From NCBI RefSeq assembly GCF_903969135.1, contig NZ_LR824569.1, forward strand, positions 2,749,001 to 2,813,000: a stretch of 64,000 nucleotides of DNA. Direction: 5' to 3'. Below, piece by piece: positions 42,389 to 53,014 of the stretch. The notes under the pieces are model-generated. The model ran no database searches, was not told where the DNA came from, and saw only the letters and a list, made by a program, of their open reading frames with translations. The stretch's first letter is position 1. The number at the start of each line of letters is the position of its first letter. The translations under genes were made by a program, and so were the position numbers. This DNA is from Chryseobacterium sp. JV274 (GTDB taxonomy: Bacteria > Bacteroidota > Bacteroidia > Flavobacteriales > Weeksellaceae).

Positions 42389-43375
42389 TCACCTAAGGTT
42401 AATAATACTGAGAAAAATGGCGTCAATAACCTTTGTCATTCTCTTTGTATCTAGGGTTTCCAGAGTATCAGTGGGTTCGTGATAATTTTTATTTCTGAAA
42501 AAAGATGAATCAGTGATCATGAGTGCGGGAAAATCAAAATTCCAATAATTGAGATGATCGGAAAAGTCTATTCCTGCTACAAATTTTGGAGCTGAGAAGG
42601 TTTCTGTTTTTATCTGCTCTGAACCTTTAAAATTGCTAATAAAGTTTTTTACAAACGGACCTGCCCCACTGAACTTTTTAGCTAAAGTAATAAAGTCTCC
42701 TTTATCACCGTAAAACCATGAAAGTATCCCTAAAGGAAAGCTCTGTGATCCCTTTTCATCTCTGAAATATCCAATCATTTCTACACTGGCCATCCCATAG
42801 ACATCGATCTTGTTGTCTTTTAAATATTTTGCATGAACATAGCTTCCCATGTTTTCAGTTCTGAAATAAGGGGGTTCTTCCAATGTGTAGGCTACAAGAT
42901 CTATTCTGTACTTCAGCTTTTGTCCTTTAAGCATTCTTGCCAACTCCAAAAGAGCTGTAACTCCGGTTGCATTATCATCTGCACCCTGCTGGTCTCCACA
43001 AACATCGTAATGAGCTCCTATAATGATTCGTTTCTTGTTTTCAGTTCCAAAAGAAGAGATGACATTCTTATATATTTTTCCATCCACTTTATATTCCTGA
43101 TAGGCGGTACTGTCACCATAGACATTAAAAGTCTGATGAATATAGTCTGCAACCGCATTCAGCTGGTCTATATTTTTATGGTTTCTAAACTGTGGCGTTT
43201 GGGTAAGTACTGTCAAATGCTTTTTAACCAAGGAAGTATCTGCAATGATCTTCGAGCTTTGTATGGATACATTTTTCTTCACTGAAGCTAACAGGACAAC
43301 GCCAGCGAGAAGAAATAAGCCTACGAGAAGAAACAGTTTTTTCCTCGTAGGCTTTATTATATTTTTCAGATTCAT
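42389..43375 (-). CDS. M28 family zinc aminopeptidase-like protein
   Basis: The product has 328 residues with an N-terminal membrane segment or uncleaved signal (LFLLVGLFLLAGVVLLASV). The peptidase fold has the zinc-binding steps GAHYDVCGDQQGADDNATGV, where the His-Asp ligands lie, TLEEPPYFRTENMGS with the Glu pair, and SDHLNYWNF with a His ligand. It likely releases amino acids from peptides outside the cytoplasm. It sits 42 bases after the mutase gene, with a near-perfect palindrome in between. Confidence 0.88.
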   Translation of the reverse strand: MNLKNIIKPTRKKLFLLVGLFLLAGVVLLASVKKNVSIQSSKIIADTSLVKKHLTVLTQTPQFRNHKNIDQLNAVADYIHQTFNVYGDSTAYQEYKVDGKIYKNVISSFGTENKKRIIIGAHYDVCGDQQGADDNATGVTALLELARMLKGQKLKYRIDLVAYTLEEPPYFRTENMGSYVHAKYLKDNKIDVYGMASVEMIGYFRDEKGSQSFPLGILSWFYGDKGDFITLAKKFSGAGPFVKNFISNFKGSEQIKTETFSAPKFVAGIDFSDHLNYWNFDFPALMITDSSFFRNKNYHEPTDTLETLDTKRMTKVIDAIFLSIINLR

Positions 43376-43384
43376 AGGTTGTGT

Positions 43385-43407
43385 TTTAATTTCAACTTGA
43401 AATTAAA
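43385..43407. promoter_or_regulatory. Near-perfect 23-bp palindrome upstream of the M28 peptidase gene
   Basis: Eleven-base arms (43385-43395 and 43397-43407) flank a single central base, in the 42-base gap between the mutase gene and the M28 gene. There is no T-run after it on the minus strand, so an operator is more likely than a terminator. Confidence 0.5.
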
Positions 43408-43417
43408 GCTTTTCTGT

Positions 43418-45538
43418 TTATTTTTCTAAAAATCTTTCTAAGATTTCCACTGCACATTTCGGAAGGTTGGTTCCAGGTCCGAAAATAAAATCTGCACCGT
43501 TGGCATAAAGGAATTCATAGTCCTGCTGAGGAATTACACCTCCTACAACGATGGTGATATCATCCGCACCTAATTTAGATAATTCTTCCACTACCTGCGG
43601 AACTAATGTTTTGTGTCCGGCAGCCAATGATGATACTCCTAAAATGTGAATATCATTTTCCACAGCCTGTTTAGCCACTTCTTCCGGTGTCTGAAACAAC
43701 GGAGCTACATCCACATCAAATCCCATATCGGCAAATGCTGTGGCTACTACTTTTGCTCCTCTGTCATGACCGTCCTGTCCCATTTTGGCAACCATAAGCC
43801 TTGGGCGTCGTCCTTCTTCTTCTTCAAATTTCTGAGTCAGATGAAGGGCTTTTTCAAAGTATTCGTTTTTACCGGCATTCATTGCGTATACACCAGAGAT
43901 TGTTTTAATATTTGCTTTATATCTTCCAAAGGTTTCTTCCATGGCATCGCTCATTTCGCCAAGAGTAACTCTTCTTCTTGCGGCTTCGATACATAATGCC
44001 AGAAGGTTTCCTTTTCCTGTTTTTGCGCTTTCACGGATTTCATTCAGGATCTGTTCTACAGCGTCAGTATTTCGTTCTGCTTTAATGGTATTCAGCCTTT
44101 CGATCTGCTTTCTGCGAACTTCTGTATTATCAATGTCTAAGATTTCTATCTGATCCTGTTTTAATGAGGATTTGAATGAATTCACTCCAATAATGAACTC
44201 TTCCCCGCTATCGATCTTCGCTTGTTTTTTGGCTGCAGCTTCTTCAATTCTCATTTTGGGGATTCCGGCTTCGATAGCTTTGGTCATTCCTCCTTCCTGC
44301 TCTACCTCATCGATGTACCTCATTGCTTCTTCGATCATTTGCTGAGTAAGGCTTTCCACCAGGTTACTTCCTCCCATCGGATCTACCACATCACATATTC
44401 CGCTTTCCTGCTGAAGAATGATTTGTGTATTTCTTGCAATTTTTGCTGAATAATCTGTAGGAAGAGCAATGGCTTCGTCCAGTGCATTGGTGTGGAGAGA
44501 CTGTGTTCCTCCTAAAGCTGAAGACAAAGCTTCAATGGCTGTTCTTGTAATATTATTGAATGGTTCCTGCTCTGTCAGAGACCATCCGGACGTCTGAGAG
44601 TGGGTTCTTAATGCAAGAGATTTTGGGTTCTGAGGATTAAACTGTTTTAAAAGGGTTGCCCAGATATATCTTGCAGCACGCATTTTAGCAATTTCCATGA
44701 AATGATTCATGCCGATTGCCCAGAAGAAAGATAGTCTTGGAGCAAAATCGTCTACATTCATTCCTGCTTTTATTCCTGTTCTTACATATTCAAGACCATC
44801 GGCCAGCGTATACGCCATTTCAAGTACCGGTGTGGCACCCGCTTCCTGCATATGGTATCCGGAAATAGAAATGGAGTTGAATTTTGGAATATTTTGCGAA
44901 GTATATTCAAAAATATCTGCGATAATCTTCATGGAAGGTGCCGGCGGATAGATGTAGGTATTTCTTACCATGAACTCCTTCAGAATATCATTTTGAATGG
45001 TTCCTGAAAGCAGTTCCTGTTTTACTCCCTGCTCTTCTGCTGCTACAATATAGAAAGACAAAATAGGAAGTACCGCCCCATTCATGGTCATGGATACTGA
45101 AATCTGGTCCAGTGGGATTTCATTGAAAAGGATTTTCATGTCTTCCACAGAGTCAATGGCAACTCCTGCTTTTCCTACGTCACCCACCACTCTTGAGTGA
45201 TCAGAATCATATCCTCGGTGTGTTGCCAAGTCAAATGCCACTGAAAGTCCTTTCTGACCTGCGGCAAGATTTCTTCTGTAAAAAGCGTTGGATTCTTCGG
45301 CAGTAGAGAACCCTGCATATTGACGAACCGTCCAAGGTTTCTGTACATACATCGTAGAATACGGTCCTCTCAGATAAGGAGCAATTCCTGGAGAAGTCTG
45401 CGTTAATGATTCATCTTTTACATCTTTTTTCTCATAGGAAGATTTGAGTTCAAGCCCGTCTTTTTCAAAATTGTAAATCTCTCTTTCCTGAGGTAATACA
45501 TTAAAATCCGGTTTTTTCACAGAAATTGTCTTTCGCAT
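43418..45538 (-). CDS. scpA: Methylmalonyl-CoA mutase, catalytic subunit
   Basis: The product has 706 residues with the usual order: substrate TIM barrel ([28 protein letters not shown], then [23 protein letters not shown]) and a C-terminal B12-binding domain with the cobalt-binding DGHDRGAKV (DxHxxG). It interconverts methylmalonyl-CoA and succinyl-CoA using adenosylcobalamin. The small non-catalytic subunit normally upstream is not adjacent here, so it may act as a homodimer or the partner is elsewhere. meaB, its chaperone GTPase, lies at 36087. The stretch after its upstream end carries a clear terminator of the protease gene. Confidence 0.95.
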   Translation of the reverse strand: MRKTISVKKPDFNVLPQEREIYNFEKDGLELKSSYEKKDVKDESLTQTSPGIAPYLRGPYSTMYVQKPWTVRQYAGFSTAEESNAFYRRNLAAGQKGLSVAFDLATHRGYDSDHSRVVGDVGKAGVAIDSVEDMKILFNEIPLDQISVSMTMNGAVLPILSFYIVAAEEQGVKQELLSGTIQNDILKEFMVRNTYIYPPAPSMKIIADIFEYTSQNIPKFNSISISGYHMQEAGATPVLEMAYTLADGLEYVRTGIKAGMNVDDFAPRLSFFWAIGMNHFMEIAKMRAARYIWATLLKQFNPQNPKSLALRTHSQTSGWSLTEQEPFNNITRTAIEALSSALGGTQSLHTNALDEAIALPTDYSAKIARNTQIILQQESGICDVVDPMGGSNLVESLTQQMIEEAMRYIDEVEQEGGMTKAIEAGIPKMRIEEAAAKKQAKIDSGEEFIIGVNSFKSSLKQDQIEILDIDNTEVRRKQIERLNTIKAERNTDAVEQILNEIRESAKTGKGNLLALCIEAARRRVTLGEMSDAMEETFGRYKANIKTISGVYAMNAGKNEYFEKALHLTQKFEEEEGRRPRLMVAKMGQDGHDRGAKVVATAFADMGFDVDVAPLFQTPEEVAKQAVENDIHILGVSSLAAGHKTLVPQVVEELSKLGADDITIVVGGVIPQQDYEFLYANGADFIFGPGTNLPKCAVEILERFLEK

Positions 45539-45627
45539 TCCAATTATTTTTGTCTCCGTAAAGTTAATTTTTTTGAACGAAACATGAAACTTCTGTTAAC
45601 GTTCTGTTTTACTTAAATTTAGCAAAA

Positions 45628-45660
45628 GAAAAAGGCCGGACAAATGCCCGGCCTTTCTTA
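45628..45660. terminator. Terminator between metalloprotease and mutase genes
   Basis: A 9-bp GC-rich stem (45631-45639 with 45648-45656) and an 8-nt loop are followed on the minus strand by TTTTTCTTTT. Confidence 0.88.
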
Positions 45661-45676
45661 TTGTTATATCGTCTGC

Positions 45677-48600
45677 TTATTTTTTGATAAGCTTCGTATT
45701 GTAAGTGTTTTTGTCATCTTTTATCGTGATCACATACATTCCTTTGATTAATGAAGCAACATTAATTCTTTGTCCATCAATCTGACCTTCCTGAGCTAAT
45801 CTTCCGTCAGCAGTATAGATTTTGTAATCTGCCTTACCTTTAAGGTTTTTCACTTCTACGAAAGTATCTGCAGGGTTCGGGTAAATTGAAATTTCAGTTG
45901 ATTTTACATCTTTTGTTTCATTTACAGCAAGGGTTTCTGAAATTTTCACAGAGAAATCCTTGAATGAACCTTGTGAAATAACGCCTCCTCCCTGTACAGG
46001 AACTGACGGGCTACCGCACGGCCCTGTAGCAGCATTAAAGAAAGTATTTGCTACTCTCATTCTTAGGAGTTTGTCTCCAGCATAGGCAGTAGCAGGAACA
46101 GTAAATACCATAGTTCCTGTATATTGTCCATTTGCAGGAGGAACAGTAGTCTTAGTCCCTATTTTCTCTGAAGCTTCAAAAACTCCATTTCTGTTAAAGT
46201 CAATCCAAACTTCCATTTTGTCATTGTAACCTGCTGTGTTACCAACATTGAAATAAGATAGTGTATATTGTGTTCCTTTAACTAAATTAACTTGTTTAGT
46301 TACATCTTCAGTAAAATCCTGATATGTACTGAAAATAGTTTTATATGTTAATTGAGAATAAGCCAGGTTAGCTAAGTTTAATTGAGCTAAACCACTGTTA
46401 AAGCTAAAGCTTGCAAAGCTATTTCCACCGGTTGTCATTAAACAATAGTCTGAACCAGTTCTTAACCCTTTTGTTTTGAATGCATAAGTAGAAGAGAATG
46501 TTCCTGGAACAGTGTTCACTACTGCAGCCACCTGAAACTCATAGTTAGTCTCATCTTCAAGAGAGTTCAACAATACAAAATTAGTAGTGCTGGTAGCATT
46601 TGTCCAGTTAGTCTCTCCCAATTTTCTATATTTAACAGCATAGGTAGCACCTGGAACACTATTCCATCCAATCGTAGCGGATGTTTTCAAAATTCCTGAA
46701 GCTATTGAACCTACCCCTGTTGGAGCATCTGTAGTTGAAGTAGGAGCAGTTCCCACTATAACCTTAGGAGACACCGCATAGAATACATTTCCAATGGCAG
46801 AAATTCTCAATTTAATAGGACCTGTTAAACCGGAAGGCATTTGAGCCGTATAGCTTCCCGTATTAGGGGTAGACGCAACAAGTTCCGTCCATGCTGATCC
46901 GTTAACAAGATCTGTTGTATATTCAATTTTTACATTAGCTGCATTATAAGGTGCCACATTGGTATTCGCTACATCCCATGAAATTGTATTAGTTGCATTA
47001 TTGTATAATGTAGTATTATCAATAAGACCATTAAATTTGAAAGGCCCGTCATTGGTAACAGTTACCGTAGTTTCAGCAGATACCAGCATAGGTTTAGCAG
47101 CATTCTCATCTCTAACAGTGACTGCATATTTAAGTACTCTTGGAATATAAGAAACAGTTTCCCATTTAGTTTTATCAGTTAAAGATCCTCCCATTACTAC
47201 AGGAAGACTTGGGAAGTATCTTCTTCCACTTGCTGTACCAAAATAAGATCTTGTTAAAGCTCCCTGAGCATTATACCCCCAACCGCTGTCTCCTGAGATA
47301 GAGTTGTAAGAATCCACACTATCATACTGTTCCCATGTATATTTAATAGGATCAGTATCTGTAGCTGAAGCATCCAAATAATATGCTGTTCCTTTTGGAA
47401 TACTGTAAGCAGGAAGAGCTGAAATTACCGGAGCGGTATTTGTTGTAATATTTTCTGATGTTCCACATCCAGGTTTGCTGTCTAAACTATTAAGAACCTG
47501 ATTAATAGAAGAATAATGGAAATAAGCGTCTGTAAAATCCTGAACATTATCTCCTGTGATTCCTGCATATCCCATTATGGTAGTTCCCCCACCTGGTTCT
47601 ATGTTTACCCCTGAACCTTCTGAAACATGCGAGAATGTATGGTTACCTCCCAGCTGATGTCCCATTTCATGAGCAACATAATCTATATCGAAAGAATCTC
47701 CTACCGGGTTTGTATTCTGTGTAAATGCAGATCCTTTTGCTAATGAAGTAGCTGTTGCAGGATCAACACATGTAGATCCGATAGATCCAGCATTTCCATT
47801 ACCTCCTGAGGCATTGAAAACGTGTCCCATATCGTAATTAGCATTTCCAACCAGGCTTGTTAAAGTTTGCTGAAGATTTAGATTTAAATTTCCAGTATAA
47901 GGGTCTGTTGTGGAATCAGTGAAAATAATATTCGGAAGATCCTGAATAATAAGCTTAATTGCAAAATCTTTCTGGAAAATACCGTTTACACGGGTCATCG
48001 TAGCATTCATCTGAGTAACCGTATTGGCTGTTCCTCCAGACGGATCAAATTTCTTTGTATATTCTCCTGTAGTAGAAAGAGCTAATCTATACGTCCTGTA
48101 TTTTGTACTTGCCGGTCTGTTTGTAATTCCTAGATTAGAAAGATTTTTTTTCCCGAAAGCTTCTAAAGACTTTATATCTTTTAAGCTTTTCTCTTCTGTA
48201 GTACATTCAAAGCCATGATCAGCATCTGTTCTTTTCGTTTTATAAAAAACTCCATACACCTGCTTGTCTGTAGTAATAGGTTCTATAAACTGGAATTTCC
48301 CGTCTTTTATAATCATTGACTGCATTTCAGTAGGTGCAGTACTGAATCTTACATATTTACCCGGATCATCAACCCCTACTCCTATATAAGATCCTAATTG
48401 ATATCTGTCTGCCATAGATTTTTCCATAACAGGATCACTATATACCGCAAACTTTTCAATCTTTCCTTCCGCTGTAGGAAGAGATACAATAACAGCCTGA
48501 GCGCCTTTTCCTGTTTCTACAGCATCTTTTAAAATGTTTCTAAGCGACTGCAAATCAAATCTGTAAGAATACTGAACTTCTACTTCTTTTCTGATTTGTG

Positions 48601-48691
48601 ATGTCCTTTGGGAGGCTGGTTCCCACCTCTGTGCATTAAAGCTGGACAACCCAGCAGCCAATGCACAAACTAGTAAAATTCTCTTTTTCAT
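45677..48691 (-). CDS. Secreted reprolysin-like metalloprotease with T9SS sorting domain
   Basis: The product has 1004 residues: signal peptide (MKKRILLVCALAAGLSSFNAQ), a pro-region, then an M12B-like catalytic domain with HEMGHQLGGNHTF near residue 344 and Met-turn IMGYAGI. Middle beta-sandwich parts follow, including a fibronectin III domain (GVGSIASGILKTSATIGWNSVPGATYAVKYRKLGETNW) and a GEVED domain with DFNRNGVFEASE. The C-terminus (ISIYPNPADTFVEVKNLKG...KLIKK) is a type A T9SS sorting domain, so it is secreted to the cell surface or medium. It likely digests host or environmental proteins. Confidence 0.94.
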   Translation of the reverse strand: MKKRILLVCALAAGLSSFNAQRWEPASQRTSQIRKEVEVQYSYRFDLQSLRNILKDAVETGKGAQAVIVSLPTAEGKIEKFAVYSDPVMEKSMADRYQLGSYIGVGVDDPGKYVRFSTAPTEMQSMIIKDGKFQFIEPITTDKQVYGVFYKTKRTDADHGFECTTEEKSLKDIKSLEAFGKKNLSNLGITNRPASTKYRTYRLALSTTGEYTKKFDPSGGTANTVTQMNATMTRVNGIFQKDFAIKLIIQDLPNIIFTDSTTDPYTGNLNLNLQQTLTSLVGNANYDMGHVFNASGGNGNAGSIGSTCVDPATATSLAKGSAFTQNTNPVGDSFDIDYVAHEMGHQLGGNHTFSHVSEGSGVNIEPGGGTTIMGYAGITGDNVQDFTDAYFHYSSINQVLNSLDSKPGCGTSENITTNTAPVISALPAYSIPKGTAYYLDASATDTDPIKYTWEQYDSVDSYNSISGDSGWGYNAQGALTRSYFGTASGRRYFPSLPVVMGGSLTDKTKWETVSYIPRVLKYAVTVRDENAAKPMLVSAETTVTVTNDGPFKFNGLIDNTTLYNNATNTISWDVANTNVAPYNAANVKIEYTTDLVNGSAWTELVASTPNTGSYTAQMPSGLTGPIKLRISAIGNVFYAVSPKVIVGTAPTSTTDAPTGVGSIASGILKTSATIGWNSVPGATYAVKYRKLGETNWTNATSTTNFVLLNSLEDETNYEFQVAAVVNTVPGTFSSTYAFKTKGLRTGSDYCLMTTGGNSFASFSFNSGLAQLNLANLAYSQLTYKTIFSTYQDFTEDVTKQVNLVKGTQYTLSYFNVGNTAGYNDKMEVWIDFNRNGVFEASEKIGTKTTVPPANGQYTGTMVFTVPATAYAGDKLLRMRVANTFFNAATGPCGSPSVPVQGGGVISQGSFKDFSVKISETLAVNETKDVKSTEISIYPNPADTFVEVKNLKGKADYKIYTADGRLAQEGQIDGQRINVASLIKGMYVITIKDDKNTYNTKLIKK

Positions 48692-48768
48692 AATTACTTA
48701 ATTAATTTAGAATTAATAAACTTTAAATATCCGCCATAAAAATAAGAATTATAAACACAACCACATAA

Positions 48769-48807
48769 AAAAAACAGTCAATTTTAAACAAAATCGACTG
48801 TTTTTTT
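48769..48807 (-). terminator. Terminator downstream of the prolyl endopeptidase gene
   Basis: A long stem (about 17 bp, one mismatch; arms near 48769-48786 and 48791-48807) with a 4-nt loop and T-runs on both sides. Confidence 0.78.
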
Positions 48808-48827
48808 AAATATTATACTTTTTACAA

Positions 48828-50930
48828 TTATTTCTTTATTCCCATCTCAAATAAAGCAAATGATATAAGATCTGCATTTTCACTAATTACCTGATCTGTA
48901 GCTCTTCCGGCTCCGTGTCCTGCATTCTTTTCAATCCTCAAAAGAATAGGATTTTTACATGCCTGCTTCTCCTGAAGTTCTGCTCCAAATTTGAATGAGT
49001 GTGCCGGAACAACTCTGTCATCATGATCACTAGTGATGATCATTGTTGATGGGTAGCAAGTTCCTGCTTTTACATTGTGTACGGGAGAATAAGATTTAAG
49101 ATATTCAAACATTTCTTTACTGTCTTCTGCAGTACCGTAGTCATAAGACCATCCTGCTCCGGCTGTAAATTTATTATACCTCAACATATCCAAAACACCA
49201 ACTCCCGGGAAGGCTACTCTTGCCAGATCCGGTCTCATTGTCATGGTTGCACCTACCAGCAAACCTCCGTTTGATCTTCCTGAAAGCGCCATGTATTGTT
49301 TTGAAGTATACCCTTTGCTCTGAAGATATTCTCCTGCAGCAATAAAGTCCTCAAAGACATTTTTCTTTTGCTGTTTTGTTCCGGCATCGTGCCATTTTTT
49401 ACCATACTCACCGCCACCACGAATGTTTGGAACAGCGTAAATACCTCCATTTTCCATCCAGATCGCGTTTACTACGGAGAATGATGGCTGTAAGCTGATG
49501 TTAAAACCTCCATAAGAGTATAAGATCGTAGGGTTTTTACCATCAAGCTTAGTTCCTTTTTTATAATTGATCATCATAGGAACTTTCGTGCCGTCTTTTG
49601 AAGTATAGAATACCTGTTCTGAAACATAATCGTCCGGATTAAACTTCACCTTAGGTTTTTGATAGACTTCAGATTTCCCTGAATCTACATTGAATTTATA
49701 AGTAGTTCCCGGTGTAATATAATTGCTGAAAGAAAAATAAACATCTTTCTCTTTTTCTTTTCCACCGAATCCTGAAATATTTCCTTTACCCGGCAATGTA
49801 ATTTCTCTGATCAGTTTTCCAGCCTTATCAAATTGTTTTACCTGATCTATGGCATCAATCATATAGGTTGCAAAGAAATATCCACCTCCTGAAGAAATTC
49901 CTAACACATTTTCAGTTTGTGGAATGACATCCTTCCATGTTGCCGGAGCAGGATTGCTTATCGTAGTTTTTACAAGACGCATATTCGGAGCATCTTTATC
50001 TGTAAAAATGAAAAGATCATCACCTTGTGTATCTACAATGCTGGCATTGATATCAAATCCGTTTACAATCTGTACGAAATCTCCTCCTTTCTGAAGGTCT
50101 TTGATGTACAATTCATTACCATTCGTAGCGTTAGCGGCAGAAATAATCAGATATCTCTGATCTTCAGAAACTCCGGCCCCCAAATATCTTCTTGGCGTTT
50201 TATCTCCTCCGAAGATCAATTTATCTTCAGACTGTTTTGTACCTAATTTATGAAAATATACTTTATGCTTGTCTGTCATACCGGAAAGCACAGTTCCTTC
50301 TTTCGGCTTGTCGTAGCTTGAATAATAGAATCCTTCATCTCCCTGCCATGAAATTCCACTGAATTTCACATCCAGTAAAGTCTCATCAATTTGTTTTTTG
50401 GTAACAGCATCGATGATGATGATCTTGTTCCAGTCACTTCCTCCTTCAGAAATAGAGTAAGCCGCAAGGTTTCCTTTTTTATTGAATGAAAGATTGGAAA
50501 GAGAAGTTGTTCCTTTTTCCGAAAATTTATTAGGATCTAAAAATACTTCTGTAGCATTGGTCTTGTTGTTTGTTCTGTACAAAACAGACTGCGCCTGCAA
50601 ACCATCATTTTTATAATAATAGGTATAATCTCCTTCTTTGAAAGGTGCTGAAATTTTTTCATAGTTCCAGATTTCCTTCAACTGATTTTTAATTTTATCC
50701 CTGAACGGAATTTTAGAAAGATAATTCTGACTGTAAGCTACTTCTTCATCTACCCATTTTTTTGTAGGTTCAGAATCGTTTTCCAGATCTCTGAAAGGAT
50801 CAGAAACAGCAGTTCCAAAATAGGTATCTGTCTGACTTCCTTTTAATGCTTTAGGGTAATTCATTTTCTGAGAATAAAAAGATGCTGAAAACAACACTCC
50901 AGCGGTTAACAATATAGGTTTAAAATTCAT
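48828..50930 (-). CDS. Prolyl endopeptidase, S9 family (Elizabethkingia/Flavobacterium type)
   Basis: The product has 700 residues with a signal peptide (MNFKPILLTAGVLFSASFYSQ). A seven-bladed propeller (about residues 75-420) shields a hydrolase domain. Catalytic Ser lies in SGRSNGGLLVG near residue 550, Asp in SDHDDRV and His in NAGHGAGR. It cleaves after proline in short peptides in the periplasm. The same enzyme class was first studied in Flavobacterium (now Elizabethkingia) meningosepticum. A -7-like box lies just upstream, and a terminator follows. Confidence 0.94.
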   Translation of the reverse strand: MNFKPILLTAGVLFSASFYSQKMNYPKALKGSQTDTYFGTAVSDPFRDLENDSEPTKKWVDEEVAYSQNYLSKIPFRDKIKNQLKEIWNYEKISAPFKEGDYTYYYKNDGLQAQSVLYRTNNKTNATEVFLDPNKFSEKGTTSLSNLSFNKKGNLAAYSISEGGSDWNKIIIIDAVTKKQIDETLLDVKFSGISWQGDEGFYYSSYDKPKEGTVLSGMTDKHKVYFHKLGTKQSEDKLIFGGDKTPRRYLGAGVSEDQRYLIISAANATNGNELYIKDLQKGGDFVQIVNGFDINASIVDTQGDDLFIFTDKDAPNMRLVKTTISNPAPATWKDVIPQTENVLGISSGGGYFFATYMIDAIDQVKQFDKAGKLIREITLPGKGNISGFGGKEKEKDVYFSFSNYITPGTTYKFNVDSGKSEVYQKPKVKFNPDDYVSEQVFYTSKDGTKVPMMINYKKGTKLDGKNPTILYSYGGFNISLQPSFSVVNAIWMENGGIYAVPNIRGGGEYGKKWHDAGTKQQKKNVFEDFIAAGEYLQSKGYTSKQYMALSGRSNGGLLVGATMTMRPDLARVAFPGVGVLDMLRYNKFTAGAGWSYDYGTAEDSKEMFEYLKSYSPVHNVKAGTCYPSTMIITSDHDDRVVPAHSFKFGAELQEKQACKNPILLRIEKNAGHGAGRATDQVISENADLISFALFEMGIKK

Positions 50931-50946
50931 ACTGATCGGTTTTTCT

Positions 50947-50954
50947 CAAAAATA
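50947..50954 (-). promoter_or_regulatory. -7 box upstream of the prolyl endopeptidase gene
   Basis: TATTTTTG on the minus strand, 16 bases upstream of the ATG, matches TAnnTTTG; no -33 is seen. Confidence 0.35.
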
Positions 50955-50977
50955 CGTAAAGTATGTGAAATAAAAAA

Positions 50978-50997
50978 AGTCCCTTTATATTGGGACT
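50978..50997 (-). terminator. Terminator downstream of the 224-aa secreted protein gene
   Basis: A 6-bp stem (50978-50983 with 50992-50997), 8-nt loop, is followed on the minus strand by a T-run. Confidence 0.7.
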
Positions 50998-51025
50998 CTT
51001 TATTCTTTAATGGAATATTTTTCAA

Positions 51026-51700
51026 CTATTCATTGGCTCCGAAGCTTTCAAAATAGAAATCCGTAAGATTGGTAACAATCTCATCGGGACTTCCGTTCCA
51101 GTAGTATATTTTATCGCCTTCTTTAAGTTCATAAAGATTAAAATTCTGATCGGTTGTTACTGTTTTATCAGCATTTTTGAAGTCCTGAACCGCCTGAATC
51201 AAATATTTCTTAAGGTCTTCTGCTTTTATTTTATTGAGATCACCCTTGGGTCCGGAAGTTAATTTTGAGGGAACCAGGAAGCTTACGGAATAACTTATTT
51301 CTGCAATTTTTTGTCCTTCAATATATTCATTCGGGACAACTTTTACATTTTTAATTGTCAGTTTTCCTGTTTTAAAATTCCCAAACATTGCGGTAAAGTA
51401 CTCCTCCGCTTCTTTTTTACATGCTGCAGCCGTTGCCTTAGGGAAAGCAGACAGAAAATTCTCTACACTCCCATCCATCATTTCTTTTGACGTTTCTTTA
51501 AAATCTACCTGGTAAGCATTCTGTCCTTCCACTGTTGGTTTTAAGTAATCATTCAGTTTATTCAACGCCGCTTCATCATTATTCACAAAAGTTCCGAAAA
51601 ATAATTCGAAGGCTTCTTTGGGCTTCTTCACTTCAGTTTGAGCCATAAGATGCTGCCCTATCATGGTAAGCAGCAGTAAAATAATTTTGTAGTTTTTCAT
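51026..51700 (-). CDS. Hypothetical secreted protein (224 aa)
   Basis: A Sec signal peptide (IILLLLTMIGQHLMAQ) is followed by an alpha+beta domain, with a helix-rich N-terminal half (AFELFFGTFVNNDEAALNKLNDYL) and a beta-type half (IAEISYSVSFLVPSKL). The pattern hints at an NTF2-like or DUF4878-like fold but no family is certain. Two cysteine-poor halves, one Cys only. It lies between prfA and the prolyl endopeptidase gene with terminators on both sides, so it is transcribed alone. Confidence 0.7.
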   Translation of the reverse strand: MKNYKIILLLLTMIGQHLMAQTEVKKPKEAFELFFGTFVNNDEAALNKLNDYLKPTVEGQNAYQVDFKETSKEMMDGSVENFLSAFPKATAAACKKEAEEYFTAMFGNFKTGKLTIKNVKVVPNEYIEGQKIAEISYSVSFLVPSKLTSGPKGDLNKIKAEDLKKYLIQAVQDFKNADKTVTTDQNFNLYELKEGDKIYYWNGSPDEIVTNLTDFYFESFGANE

Positions 51701-51735
51701 AGTTAATATTTTTATGTTTAGTTATTTGAAAAAAC

Positions 51736-51761
51736 AAAGCCCCTGAAGGATCAGAGGCTTT
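51736..51761 (-). terminator. Terminator downstream of prfA
   Basis: A stem AAAGCC/GGCTTT (51736-51741 with 51756-51761) with one mismatch and CTGA/TCAG closing a 4-nt loop; T-rich on the minus-strand side. Confidence 0.75.
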
Positions 51762-51782
51762 ATTCTTATTTTGTTTTTAATT

Positions 51783-52868
51783 TTAATAATTTTCTTCTTC
51801 CCCCTTCATTTTCTCTGCATTTTCTGCCATGATTACGGCATCAATCATTTCAGAAATATCTCCATTCATGTAAGCATCCAGATTATACATAGACTTGTTG
51901 ATTCTATGATCTGTAACTCTTCCCTGAGGGTAATTGTATGTTTTAATTTTTGCAGAACGGTCACCGGTAGAAACCATAGATTTACGTTGTGCAGCAATAT
52001 CTCCCTGTACTTTCTGCAATTCGATATCGTATAATTTTGTTCTTAGCATCTCCATTGCCAGTTCACGGTTAGCTAACTGAGAACGAGCCTGTTGACATAC
52101 CACTACCATCCCTGAAGGTTTGTGGGTAAGCTGAACTTTCGTTTCAACTTTGTTTACGTTCTGACCTCCGGCACCTCCTGAACGGGATGTCTGCATTTCA
52201 ATATCAGCAGGATTCAGTTCAAAATCTACTTCTTCAGCTTCCGGAAGAACAGCAATTGTAATGGCAGAAGTATGTACTCTTCCCTGAGATTCTGTTTCAG
52301 GTACACGCTGTACACGGTGAACTCCGGATTCGAATTTCATGATTCCGTAAACGCCTTCTCCTTCCACTTTCATGATCAATTCCTTGTATCCTTTGGCAGC
52401 TTCGTTAGAGTCTGTTACCTCATGTCTCCATCCTTTTGTTTTAAAATACATGGTATACATTCTGTACACGTCCTCTACAAAAATAGCGGCTTCATCACCA
52501 CCTGTCCCGGCACGTAATTCCACAATAACGTTTTTGTCGTCAGCAGGATCTTTAGGGATCAGTAATACTTTCAGCTCTTCTTCCAATCCTGGAAGTTTAG
52601 CCTGAGCTTCCAGCTTTTCTTCTTTAGCAAGATCTACCAAATCTCTGTCTGAACCGTCTGCAATAATTTCTTCAGATTCTTCAATACTGTCCAGTGCTCC
52701 CTTATACTGATCGTAAACTCTTACAATTTTTCCCAAATCACTATATTCTTTGTTCAAAGAAGAATATCTTTTTTGGTCTGAAATGACATCAGGCTGTATA
52801 ATAAGGTCTGCAACCTCATTATATCTTTGTTTTATAGCTTCTAATTTTGGAATTAATGATTTAGACAT
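51783..52868 (-). CDS. prfA: Peptide chain release factor 1
   Basis: This 361-residue class I release factor reads UAA and UAG stop codons. The full-length domain set is present: helical N-terminus, the codon-reading domain with [16 protein letters not shown] near residues 188-203, and the catalytic GGQ at 234-236 ([11 protein letters not shown]). It is complete, in contrast to the shortened PrfH at 38486. It has its own -7-like box upstream. Confidence 0.97.
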   Translation of the reverse strand: MSKSLIPKLEAIKQRYNEVADLIIQPDVISDQKRYSSLNKEYSDLGKIVRVYDQYKGALDSIEESEEIIADGSDRDLVDLAKEEKLEAQAKLPGLEEELKVLLIPKDPADDKNVIVELRAGTGGDEAAIFVEDVYRMYTMYFKTKGWRHEVTDSNEAAKGYKELIMKVEGEGVYGIMKFESGVHRVQRVPETESQGRVHTSAITIAVLPEAEEVDFELNPADIEMQTSRSGGAGGQNVNKVETKVQLTHKPSGMVVVCQQARSQLANRELAMEMLRTKLYDIELQKVQGDIAAQRKSMVSTGDRSAKIKTYNYPQGRVTDHRINKSMYNLDAYMNGDISEMIDAVIMAENAEKMKGEEENY

Positions 52869-52887
52869 TGTAGAAATTTTGTGGGTG

Positions 52888-52895
52888 CAAAGATA
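52888..52895 (-). promoter_or_regulatory. -7 box upstream of prfA
   Basis: TATCTTTG on the minus strand, 19 bases upstream of the ATG. The nearest TTTG is only 13 bases further upstream. Confidence 0.4.
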
Positions 52896-53014
52896 AGGAT
52901 TATTAATTCAAAATTAAAATTACTGAGCATCATAAATTTTTGAGCATTAGGGATAAAGAGGGCTAAACTGTAAAAAGGTGAATTTATCAATTGTATATTA
53001 ACCTTTCTATGCCA

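Noticed and set aside
52973..53008. Terminator after the APC permease
   Set aside because: The AAAGGT/ACCTTT pair is only six bases with a long loop and no proper T-run.
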